From NCBI GenBank assembly GCA_024195265.1, contig JAJLRJ010000013.1, forward strand, positions 14,874,822 to 14,938,821: a stretch of 64,000 nucleotides of DNA, written 5' to 3'. The notes beneath the pieces are model-generated. The model made no database searches. It had not been told where the DNA came from and saw nothing but the letters and a program-made list of their open reading frames with translations. A program made the position numbers and the translations under genes. This document shows positions 33,379 to 40,500 of this stretch, piece by piece; within the stretch, counting starts at the first letter, position 1, and each line of letters begins with the position of its first letter. This DNA is from Dendrophyllia cribrosa. Its lineage: Eukaryota > Cnidaria > Anthozoa > Scleractinia > Dendrophylliidae.

Positions 33379-33528
33379 GGGACCCCAACGGGAATCGAAC
33401 CTGTGACCTTGGCGAGAGTCTACACTACCAGTGGGCCTTTTCTCGTTACTTGTGGCCACAAAGGAGTCTTGCCTTGTTTGATTTGGTTCATCAGACAATG
33501 AACCACGCAGATTGTTTTTTTTTTCTTT
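33379..33528 (-). mobile_element. tRNA-derived SINE-like insertion in the left TIR
   Basis: Absent from the right TIR. The minus strand carries a tRNA-like 3' half: B box GGTTCGATTCC at 33391-33401 and an A-box-like TGGTAGTGTAGAC at 33418-33430, ending GGGGTCCC before an A-run. It is too short and mispaired for a working tRNA. T/A runs flank it, fitting a retroposed insertion into an A-rich site. Confidence 0.6.
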
Positions 33529-33702
33529 TTTTTTTCATTACGTTTTTTTTTTTTTTCAAAAAACCGGTTAGTGCAAGAAAAAGAGCACACGTGTTTTGAC
33601 CAGCAACTTTATTACAACAATCTTGTTGTGAAAACAGGTCACCAATTTAAATAGTGACAACTTTTAAACGTCTCTTTGCTTTTTTTTTTCTGAACAACTT
33701 TC

Positions 33703-34611
33703 TTACTCTTGCACCCAACCGCGAGGTTTGTGTCGTTTCAAGGCGATCCCTTTTCCTTTTTGAATAATGTTTTCTATCTTGGCTTGTCTTTGCTTTTCTC
33801 TCTGTTTCATACTTTCCTTGTGCTCTTGATATTCTGTTTCCAGTTGACCCCACAGTTTGTCACGACGTTCCAGCAGCTCTCTTTTGTGTGCTTCCACGGC
33901 AGCATCGAATGTGTCTTTGTCCGTGGTCCAGTATTTGAGGTCGCTGAAGGGCAAACCATAGTTTTCTGAGTTTAATTGATCGTCCAACTCTCGTATGACT
34001 TCAGCAGACTTTTGAGCCACTTGCCAATCTAGATCAGCCATTTTCACCTCGTTAGGATTATTGCCGGCGCGCTTGGCCTCGTCCAAATTCTGTTTAGCCA
34101 CGTTGATGAAGTTTTCCAATTGTTTGTCAATGTTCTTTGATTGCTGGTGCGCTTCTTGAAATGACTTGGGAGGTGGTGGAAGTGTGGATCCAAGGGGTGG
34201 TTTGGGGGGAATAATATCATCCGTTCGGGCTTGGTTTTCCGCCGCCGAAAGAGGGGGAGGTCTTCTCAAGAGCGCAGAGGTCTGACGGGGGTCTATCATG
34301 TGTCGTAGTTGATTCTGAAGTCGAAAGTATTCGCTGCTCTTACTTCCGTACGAAGGTAACTTGGGCGGTTGCCCTTCACCTTCCACGCTCTTCATGGCAT
34401 CCATGACACGCATGACGGGATCCAAACGAGGGGCATTGACCAATTGGTCCGTCAAGAATTGACGTTTCCAGTAGGCTTCGTTGGGGTCGGGGGGTGTTTG
34501 TACACCCCTTCCTCATTGACGGGATGAATCGGGTAGAAAGGGAACCGGCGGTTTCATCCAGGGGGGATCTTTGGGCACCAACATCATCCCTCGAGCGTAT
34601 TTGTCCGTCAT
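33703..34611 (-). pseudogene. Element B: Pro-rich/coiled-coil virion-cluster protein, one stop
   Basis: About 302 codons from ATG 34611, with a single TGA (Trp codon in element A) near 34515; downstream 250 residues are open. The order is: N-terminal region with PPWMKPPVPF, a middle region with RRPPPLSAAENQAR and a Pro run, then a charged helical C-terminus likely to form a coiled coil (RELLERRDKLWGQLETEYQE). Function unknown; position suggests a structural or scaffolding role. Confidence 0.65.
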
Positions 34612-35234
34612 GACGACAAGGCGTCTAGTCCGGCTTGCAAAAAGGGAACGAGTTTTTCTCCTCCTACTCTTCTTAAGAGCCTCTTTCTTTCGTGCAAAGG
34701 CGTCGTCAGTGCACTGATGCGTCGAATCGTTTTCCTGTTACCCAGGAGAGGGGTTTTGATGTAAGCGGGTACTTGGATCACGTTGTCGTCGTAGAGATTA
34801 CGTATCAGATCGGTCAGAGCTCGCAATTGTTCGTTGCTGGCTCTTTTTATGTCCTCCGAAAACGTCCGGCGATCCGTCAACCCCGATAACCAGTCGGCTT
34901 GTTCTTGCATGCGCCATCCCCTTGATCTTTTGCCTGCACCTTGTTGTTCTTGCTTCTTTTTCTTCTTTTTTTTCTTTTTCGAGAGTTGACTTGCAAGCAC
35001 ACCGCCCAAAGTGGCCGCTAAAATCGCTCCCGCTGTCGCCGCATTGGCTGTCTTGATTCCTTTTTTCAAGGCAATACTGGCTTTCACGGCTCGGTTGGGT
35101 CTCCCAAAACGATCGGTAGTGGCCTTCTTTCTTGGGGCATCAAATCCCGAGTCCGCTCGTCGCTCTGCAGCAGAAGTGGGCGAAAAATTTGAATTGACAG
35201 GAAAAGCACGCCAAGCGCCTCTAGGTGGGGCCAT
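34608..35234 (-). CDS. Element B: basic protein with Ala-rich hydrophobic segment and Lys run
   Basis: 208 aa from ATG 35234 (MAPPRGAWRAFPVN). Order: Arg/Lys-rich N-terminus, TAGAILAATLGGVLASQL, nine Lys in a row, then WLSGLTDRRTFSED and a helical C-terminus. A TATA-like box lies at 35273-35279, 39 bp upstream and just past the stop of the preceding gene. It overlaps the next gene by 4 bp. Intact; element A encodes three fewer Lys. Candidate minor virion protein. Confidence 0.7.
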   Translation of the reverse strand: MAPPRGAWRAFPVNSNFSPTSAAERRADSGFDAPRKKATTDRFGRPNRAVKASIALKKGIKTANAATAGAILAATLGGVLASQLSKKKKKKKKKQEQQGAGKRSRGWRMQEQADWLSGLTDRRTFSEDIKRASNEQLRALTDLIRNLYDDNVIQVPAYIKTPLLGNRKTIRRISALTTPLHERKRLLRRVGGEKLVPFLQAGLDALSS

Positions 35235-35272
35235 CACAAAAAAACTGTGTGTGTCCTGCAGTTTCCTCCTTT

Positions 35273-35279
35273 CTTATAT
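35273..35279 (-). promoter_or_regulatory. TATA-like box for the 208-aa gene
   Basis: The minus strand reads ATATAAG 39 bp upstream of the start codon and is conserved in element A. Confidence 0.45.
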
Positions 35280-35290
35280 CCTTCGCCTGC

Positions 35291-35650
35291 CTACACCGAG
35301 GTCGTGGAATTTTCAAGTTGAAATTGCACGTGTGACGGTAAATGATTGGGTAGACCTACGAGTTTGGACAGACCAGGTTCTTGAGCCCAACGGGGCAAGG
35401 ATGTTCTTTTTTTTCTACCACCCTTCTGAGGTTTCTTTTTTCTCAAACGGTTGAAGCGTTTCGAGAGCCACTTTACACCACGTTTGCCATGCTTGGCTAC
35501 CTTGCCGAGTACCTGTGGTCCTTTGTCCATGGCGTGTTCAATCCCTTGACTTAAGAGATTGGCCACAATGGGAGCTGCCGTGGCCACGGCCATGTCGGCG
35601 CCCAAACCTTTTCCACGCTGTCTTGTTTTCTTTCTGCGAACGGTTGGCAT
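35291..35650 (-). CDS. Element B: 119-aa small basic protein
   Basis: Starts MPTVRRKKTRQRGKGLGADM, then a small-residue helix (AVATAAPIVANLLSQGIEH), then a dense basic stretch (KRFNRLRKKKPQKGGRKKR). It could condense DNA like viral core proteins, an inference from charge and context only. TATAAAG lies on the minus strand at 35684-35690. Intact here, frameshifted in element A. Confidence 0.65.
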   Translation of the reverse strand: MPTVRRKKTRQRGKGLGADMAVATAAPIVANLLSQGIEHAMDKGPQVLGKVAKHGKRGVKWLSKRFNRLRKKKPQKGGRKKRTSLPRWAQEPGLSKLVGLPNHLPSHVQFQLENSTTSV

Positions 35651-35683
35651 GGTGAATGTACTTGCGGATGATGACTACTCTCT

Positions 35684-35690
35684 CTTTATA
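35684..35690 (-). promoter_or_regulatory. TATA box for the 119-aa gene
   Basis: TATAAAG on the minus strand, 34 bp upstream of ATG 35650, also conserved in element A. Confidence 0.5.
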
Positions 35691-35696
35691 CCTTCC

Positions 35697-36270
35697 TTAA
35701 ACTTCCCAGGGTTTGCGATGCGCTTTATAATGCCCCGTGGCTCCTTTGGCTCCCATACGCTTGTAATCCTTTCTCTTTCCAACCTCGTATCCTACTTTGG
35801 CAGCATTGCTTAGCAGCGTTAAAAACCCTCCTTCTTGTTTCTTCTTCTTCTTCTTTTTCTTCTTCTGGGTGAAGACTTTGGCTGTTAAGGCACCCAAAAA
35901 CGCTGCTGGCACGGCCGCTGCAGCTCCTCCTAATGCAGCGCCTGCTGTTAATTTTCCCGTTAAGGTTTCGGGAGTCATCTTTTTTCTTTCTGTTGACCCA
36001 ACGATCGACCTTCTGAGCGGGTCGGTTGGCATAGGCTTTGGCCATGGCTCTTGATCTCTGGCTGCCATCGATCCTGCGACCTCTTTGACTGCAACGGATC
36101 TGTGCTTGCCAGGCCGCCCGACCCGTGGTGAGATCGCTTGCATCTTGCAATTGTATCCCTTTCCCAACCACGTAACGGGTAAAAGGAACCCCTTGCGACC
36201 AAGGCGCTCGAGCGATGCGTGGCATGGCGGGCCATGTTCCATAGGTGGGAATGACAATGAGGGACTGCAT
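35697..36270 (-). pseudogene. Element B: QEGGF-containing Lys-run protein, frameshifted
   Basis: From ATG 36270 (MQSLIVIPTYGTW) the N-terminal ~95 residues are open (VVGKGIQLQDASDL, RAAWQAQI). A 14-bp deletion near 35980 then shifts the frame. The C-terminal part continues in another frame: TGKLTAGAALGGAAAAV, a Lys run of ten, QEGGFLTLLSNAAKVGYE, and a basic tail. QEGG|F suits an adenain-type protease. The tail shares the spacing GYE..R...YK with the QEGGFWG protein of element A. Confidence 0.62.
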
Positions 36271-36283
36271 AACTGTTTTCTTT

Positions 36284-36709
36284 TTATGATTTCTTCTTCT
36301 TCGTCTTCGTCTTTTTTATAGCTTTGGCGATTAAAGTTCCCACTACGGGGGTCAAGACACCTCCCATCGCCCCAGCCATCAGGGCTCTTTTCGTTCCTGC
36401 TTTGAGTTTGGGGCGTTTGATGCCTGGTTTGAAAGCATTCTTGGCTTTGAAGTGGGTTTGACGTCCCTTCTCCATGATCCTTTCACCCAGATTGGGGTTG
36501 GGGTTTTCCAACATCCACTGGAGGTGACGGGCACCTTCTTGCAATTTACCGCTTTCGTTTTGCAAGCGTCGATGCATGTCGGCTCTCTCCTTATTCCATC
36601 GTGCTCTGATTTGATTGGTGCGGGTGGCGCGAGATTTGCTAAAATCCTCCAACATGCCTCGTCCTCGCTGTCTTCTCCAATCTCGACGACGGAAAGACAT
36701 TTTTCTCAC
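36284..36709 (-). CDS. Element B: 141-aa Arg/Lys-rich protein with hydrophobic segment
   Basis: Counterpart of 10612-11037, intact. It has an Arg-rich start, a helical middle (KERADMHRRLQNESGKL), a hydrophobic Gly/Ala/Val segment near residue 112 and a KKTKTKKKK end. It overlaps the ATPase stop by 4 bp, suggesting coupled expression or a tightly compacted cluster. Confidence 0.67.
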   Translation of the reverse strand: MRKMSFRRRDWRRQRGRGMLEDFSKSRATRTNQIRARWNKERADMHRRLQNESGKLQEGARHLQWMLENPNPNLGERIMEKGRQTHFKAKNAFKPGIKRPKLKAGTKRALMAGAMGGVLTPVVGTLIAKAIKKTKTKKKKS

Positions 36710-37413
36710 GTTTTGTGTCTTCTCTTTTGAGCGGGTTGCAACACGGTAAGAGGTTCGGGATCGTCTATCAAGAGATGGGTACGAAAACGAATGGCGTCGT
36801 CGGTTCGAGGAGGATGGTCGGTCAATAGATAGCCAAAAGGTTTCTCTGTGGCCCTTTTATAGATGGGCCAAAATGCCTCTGAATCACCCAACCAACGAAT
36901 GCCCAGCATCTTGATGTAACGGGTATCCGCGGGATTCTTAAAGAGAATGGTGTAATGATAATTGCGATTTTGACCAGCTTGTTCCTTGCCCGAATGGAAG
37001 AGGTTCTGCGACAGGAAAATTGCAAAGAGACCCAAGTGATGCGTTCCTTTGGTCAACAGTTGGGTCACTTGAGGTGACTTGCTGCTTTCGTGCATGAGAT
37101 CGTCCATGATGATCAAACCGGGGCGTGTTTCGGGTGGAAAGAGTGCTTCCACGTTGTCTGGCAAGCCCTCGTGAAATTGCACGCCCATCTCTTGGAATTG
37201 GTTAAAAATCGGTTGCCAGGCTGATCCATAGCAATATACGATTTTTTGAAAATAACAAGGGGATCCGTCGTCTTCCCGAAAGTAGCACGCAGCATCTTTG
37301 ACCAACTTGTACAAGAAGGTTGTCTTGCCGCTCAAGGTAGGACCCACGATCTGCATGTTACCCGGGACCCTGAAACGTGGATCATAACAAGAGGGAGCAT
37401 CTTCCGTTTCCAT
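36706..37413 (-). CDS. Element B: genome-packaging ATPase (A32/FtsK type)
   Basis: 235 aa, intact. Walker A GPTLSGKTT near residue 26, Walker B GLIIMDDLM near residue 100, then HESSKSPQVTQLLTKG and LSQNLFHSGKEQAGQN. Drives DNA into the capsid in related viruses. A GCATAAAA box at 37453-37460 is 40 bp upstream and overlaps the stop codon of the protease gene. Confidence 0.88.
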   Translation of the reverse strand: METEDAPSCYDPRFRVPGNMQIVGPTLSGKTTFLYKLVKDAACYFREDDGSPCYFQKIVYCYGSAWQPIFNQFQEMGVQFHEGLPDNVEALFPPETRPGLIIMDDLMHESSKSPQVTQLLTKGTHHLGLFAIFLSQNLFHSGKEQAGQNRNYHYTILFKNPADTRYIKMLGIRWLGDSEAFWPIYKRATEKPFGYLLTDHPPRTDDAIRFRTHLLIDDPEPLTVLQPAQKRRHKT

Positions 37414-37452
37414 GTTTTTAACCTGTCACCCCGTAAAAAACACCGTTCTTCC

Positions 37453-37460
37453 TTTTATGC
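37453..37460 (-). promoter_or_regulatory. TATA-like box for packaging ATPase
   Basis: GCATAAAA on the minus strand, 40 bp upstream of ATG 37413. The same box precedes the ATPase in element A at about 11780-11788. Confidence 0.45.
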
Positions 37461-38005
37461 CTTTCTTTTGCAAAGATTTAACCGTTTGATCCGACACATC
37501 TGGTTGGGGCGTCCATCCTTATCATACAGTCCCCCTGCCAGGTGTTGATGCGTAAACTCGGGAATTCGTCCCGTACTCGTTCCACCACGGCCGTATCGTT
37601 GTAGACACGATCCGTGGGTGAGAAGGGTCGAACAATTTGGGTCATGGGTTTACCGCGGCAACGATGAAATAACTAGTACAAACAATAATCTCCGCACACA
37701 TCGGTGTTGGTTCCTTGTAGCTCTTGTGGAATGTGACGGAAAAGGTCGAAACAACACCACGCCGTGTTGTAAAAGGATGGTGCTCGCGCGTAACTATCAA
37801 AGAATTCTCCGTGGTCTTGACTCGCCCAAAACACCGCTATCCAATGTTGGCCGGGTAAGCGTATGGGGTCCGTGTTCCATATGGCGCACTTGGGGTACTC
37901 GACGGGTTGACAGGCTCCTTCATCTGCACCAAACACGTCCCAAAAGTATTTTGAAATGTTGTCATCGCCTCGACACGCTTTTCTCAATTGCAACGTGTCA
38001 TGCAT
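37455..38005 (-). pseudogene. Element B: adenain-like cysteine protease, stop and frameshift
   Basis: From ATG 38005 (MHDTLQLRKACRGDD) it shows QHWIAVFWAS, GEFFDSYA and TDVCGDYCLY. A TAC-to-TAG change near 37673 stops it just after the catalytic Cys, and a 1-bp deletion near 37555 shifts the rest. Element A has the C-terminus intact. Both copies are therefore dead as they stand. Confidence 0.82.
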
Positions 38006-38007
38006 TT

Positions 38008-38331
38008 TTACTGCAGGCAACAGGCGTCACTTTTTTTGGCGTAACCTTTGTCGCGGGCCCAACGCGTGTACCCTTTGTTTCCACCGCGTCTTTTATAAGA
38101 CGCATACTCGGCTTTGTACCTGTTCACATTTCGTCGGGCCTTGTCATGGTCGATGGGTTGTTGCATGGCTTCGATGGCGTCCCGTGTAACTTGGATCCCT
38201 TTCTTAAAATCCACCACAATGGGGACGAAACCTCCTCGTTGAATACCTTTCTGCCTTCTCATCCGACGATTTCTTCGTCTTTGGGCGCTGTCTCGTCTGG
38301 CACGGGATGTCCATCTTTTTTTTTTTGACAA
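38008..38331 (-). CDS. Element B: 107-aa basic protein with IQRGGF site
   Basis: The Arg-rich start (RARRDSAQRRRNRRMRRQK) is followed by GIQRGGFVPIVVDFKKG, a helical part and RRGGNKGYTRWARDKGY. Q-R-G-G|F suits adenain-type cleavage. The frame opens at TTG; the first in-frame ATG is 24 residues in, so the start is uncertain. A GGCATAAAAG box lies at 38391-38400. Its stop is 2 bp before the protease start. Confidence 0.55.
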   Translation of the reverse strand: MSKKKRWTSRARRDSAQRRRNRRMRRQKGIQRGGFVPIVVDFKKGIQVTRDAIEAMQQPIDHDKARRNVNRYKAEYASYKRRGGNKGYTRWARDKGYAKKSDACCLQ

Positions 38332-38390
38332 GGTGGATCTTTTTTTTTATCTCCGCCGCTTTTTGGCCTTTAAAAAATGCTCCACGTTGT

Positions 38391-38400
38391 CTTTTATGCC
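38391..38400 (-). promoter_or_regulatory. TATA-like box for the 107-aa gene
   Basis: GGCATAAAAG on the minus strand ~60 bp upstream of the open frame. Confidence 0.4.
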
Positions 38401-38412
38401 TTTGAATGCTTG

Positions 38413-38583
38413 CTAGCCCAGGAACAAGCCTGCCGTAGCAAACGAAGGGGCAGGTCCTGATAAAAACATACTGACTCCCTCGGCTATTTTATCCTGCAGG
38501 GTGGGTCGTCTCACGAACCTAGCCCCCCCTCTGTGGTACCTCTTTTTGCGAGATACTCTTCTTCTTTTCTTTCTGCAAGGCAT
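38413..38583 (-). CDS. Element B: 56-aa basic peptide with RGG site and hydrophobic tail
   Basis: MPCRKKRRRVSRKKRYHRGG is followed by ARFVRRPTLQDK and a hydrophobic C-terminus (SGPAPSFATAGLFLG). I chose ATG 38583 because a TATA box at 38616-38623 lies inside any longer frame. An Arg/Lys-rich head cut after Gly-Gly resembles small DNA-condensing core peptides of adenovirus-like particles (inference). Deleted in element A. Confidence 0.5.
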   Translation of the reverse strand: MPCRKKRRRVSRKKRYHRGGARFVRRPTLQDKIAEGVSMFLSGPAPSFATAGLFLG

Positions 38584-38873
38584 TTTCAAAACTGACCAAG
38601 GAGGACTTGTGCCCTTTTTTATAGGGGGCCCGAGGAACAGGAGAGTGACACACACAAACATCACCAAAAAAGATAAAACATTTTTATTAAACTCTTTTTT
38701 TTCTTGTTACAAAAAAGCTGTTTTCAAACCAAGGCATCTAAGGTTCATGAAATAGGCAAGTGACATTTTTATTGACCTCTTTTTTTATTGTTACAAAAAG
38801 ATAATGTTTTTCCAGCTCTTTTCACACCAAGGCATCGGACAAGAGCACTGGGCCTTGAGTGGTTCCTCTGTTG
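38584..38873. other. Spacer between small gene and capsid gene
   Basis: Beyond the TATA box it holds two T-rich stretches near 38680-38700 and 38770-38800 that could serve as polyadenylation regions; no gene. Confidence 0.4.
38611..38630 (-). promoter_or_regulatory. TATA box inside an inverted repeat, 56-aa gene
   Basis: GCCCTTTTTTATAGGGGGC gives TATAAAAAA on the minus strand between G/C arms, 33-40 bp upstream of ATG 38583. Its design matches the capsid promoter. Confidence 0.55.
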
Positions 38874-40238
38874 TCAATCTGCAACAGACTCATCTGTGTT
38901 GTACAAGAACAAAGCTTGCAATGCTGCGCCTGTCGTTGTAGAAAACCCCAGCCTGACGTTGATCAGCATTTGCAACTGCGGGGTGACAGAATCACCTCCA
39001 TCTTGGACAGCCGTCAAATCAAAGGGTACAAAGTAGAAACCCTTTTCAAAGGTGTCGGGATCCAACAGGTAAGCATCGCGTCTCTTTTTGCCTGAGGCAT
39101 TCAGCAACAAATCATAGATCTCGTATTTGTTGGTAAGATCCACTTTGGCTTTGTTCACTAGGACTCCGTTAGCTGTGCACTCGGCACTGGTGATGTTGAA
39201 TCCTGAAAATTTGGCTTTGAAGTCAAAGGGATTTTTATTGAATTCTCCCTGATAACGCGCATCTTCCAACACCACCAACCAAAACAAGCGCGGGGAACGT
39301 TCTTGAAACACATCGTTGAACTCCACTTGGCTGACGCCTGATGGAATGTACCTGTTCTCGCATCGCATGCGGCTGAAGGGGAAGGAGAGGTGGTTGGCCA
39401 CCGTGGTTTTTTCCACTTGTTCTTCCATGTACTTCATGATGATATCATTAGGAACGGGATAAAACACACGGAGAAAACACTCTTGGGCCAAGACTTCAAA
39501 ACTAGCCGTGTCGTTCACTGCCCCAGCTGCAGAGGTCTTGTCCAGGGTCATGGACATCAAACAGAACTTGGGGTCATTGAACTCGATCTCAAATTCTACT
39601 CTGGTGTTGGGTGGGACGTTCTGTTCTATCTGGCAAAAATTACAAGGCAAAGGGCACACGTTGAATTCGAACTTGCCCGTGTCATTGACACAGATCTTTT
39701 GTCGTTGAACCCCTCCAGGATTATGAGCGGCTAGGCCTCCCCATTTATCCCTCTGTCCTGTGCTATCTTTGTACCATCCTTGTCGCTTGAGGCGGCTGGC
39801 GTCGTCCCAGGGATCTGCTTCCAACAAGGTCTTGAAATATTCTTGGTATGCCAAATTCACAGCAGCCGTGGACTCAGTTTCGTTGTTGTTGACTCGACAA
39901 CGAACTTGACGGATACAACTGTACCCAAAATTGTTCACTGGGCCTACAATAGCTTGGTTGGTGGTGAAGTCATTCAAGGGTGCTTTTGTGGAGCCCAGTT
40001 TGAAGTACACTTTAAGATGCAGTTCGATCTCGCTGGGGCAGAAGGGGTAAGGTCGATCGGCCAAACGAAATTGGAGAGGGTTTGACGAAGTGGTCTGAGA
40101 TTTCACATCTTCAAAGTGCCATTTGTATTCTGTGGCATTGATTTCTCGCGGAGGGCGATAATTGTAAAGACCCTGATCGGCCTGCACGATGATCCCACCG
40201 TTGTTGTTGTTGTCTGTGTCATCTGGCCTTTGTGACAT
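38874..40238 (-). CDS. Element B: major capsid protein (Polinton double jelly roll type)
   Basis: 454 aa, intact. It begins MSQRPDDTDNNNNGG. The YPFCPSEIELHLKVYFKL and QAIVGPVNNFGYSCIRQV segments, followed by an AYQEYFKTLLEAD stretch and GWYKD, match the pattern of Polinton capsid proteins (the F54H12.2-like group). The second half contains VEFEIEFNDPKF and LFWLVVLEDARY. It would form the hexameric capsomers. A TATA box in an inverted repeat lies 50 bp upstream. This is the best preserved structural gene of the window. Confidence 0.87.
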   Translation of the reverse strand: MSQRPDDTDNNNNGGIIVQADQGLYNYRPPREINATEYKWHFEDVKSQTTSSNPLQFRLADRPYPFCPSEIELHLKVYFKLGSTKAPLNDFTTNQAIVGPVNNFGYSCIRQVRCRVNNNETESTAAVNLAYQEYFKTLLEADPWDDASRLKRQGWYKDSTGQRDKWGGLAAHNPGGVQRQKICVNDTGKFEFNVCPLPCNFCQIEQNVPPNTRVEFEIEFNDPKFCLMSMTLDKTSAAGAVNDTASFEVLAQECFLRVFYPVPNDIIMKYMEEQVEKTTVANHLSFPFSRMRCENRYIPSGVSQVEFNDVFQERSPRLFWLVVLEDARYQGEFNKNPFDFKAKFSGFNITSAECTANGVLVNKAKVDLTNKYEIYDLLLNASGKKRRDAYLLDPDTFEKGFYFVPFDLTAVQDGGDSVTPQLQMLINVRLGFSTTTGAALQALFLYNTDESVAD

Positions 40239-40280
40239 GCTGACGGTGACGTCTAGTCAAATGGTCGACCACCCGTGGAT

Positions 40281-40298
40281 GCTCCTTTTTATAGGAGC
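40281..40298 (-). promoter_or_regulatory. TATA box inside an inverted repeat, capsid gene
   Basis: GCTCCTTTTTATAGGAGC: TATAAAAA on the minus strand flanked by perfect 6-bp arms, identical in element A. Confidence 0.6.
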
Positions 40299-40500
40299 TC
40301 GTTGAAACAATCACCGTGACCCGTTCGTCTACGTTTTTTTCCTCTTACTCTCTCTCGATTCTCTCCCATGCCCACCTGAAAGCCAGGAATGGCATTGGGC
40401 AACACCCCGATGGGTCTCCCTCCCAGAAGCCGATAGAGATTTTCATCCAAACTCGCGGCCGTGATGTTGCGAGGTCGACGAGGGGTTCTTTGTCGAGGTC
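40289..40500 (-). pseudogene. Element B: C-terminal remnant of the double Gly-Gly protein
   Basis: Matches the last ~65 residues of the 114-aa protein of element A (ITAASLDENLYR to GHGDCFNELL). Its N-terminus, a whole small gene and a penton C-terminus were removed by a ~0.8-kb deletion whose junction is at about 40500-40510. Confidence 0.7.

Larger units (their letters stand above)
31703..33567. repeat. Element B left terminal inverted repeat
   Basis: Matches the inverse of 52097-53821 with few mismatches. It is longer than its partner because of a ~150-bp SINE-like insertion at 33379-33528. It contains T-rich low-complexity DNA, many GACGTC motifs near the outer end, and two TIR open frames. 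Confidence 0.88.

Noticed and set aside
33379..33441. Functional tRNA gene
   Set aside because: B box is good but the candidate is ~60 nt, with poor acceptor pairing and no proper anticodon arm; better explained as a SINE or pseudogene.
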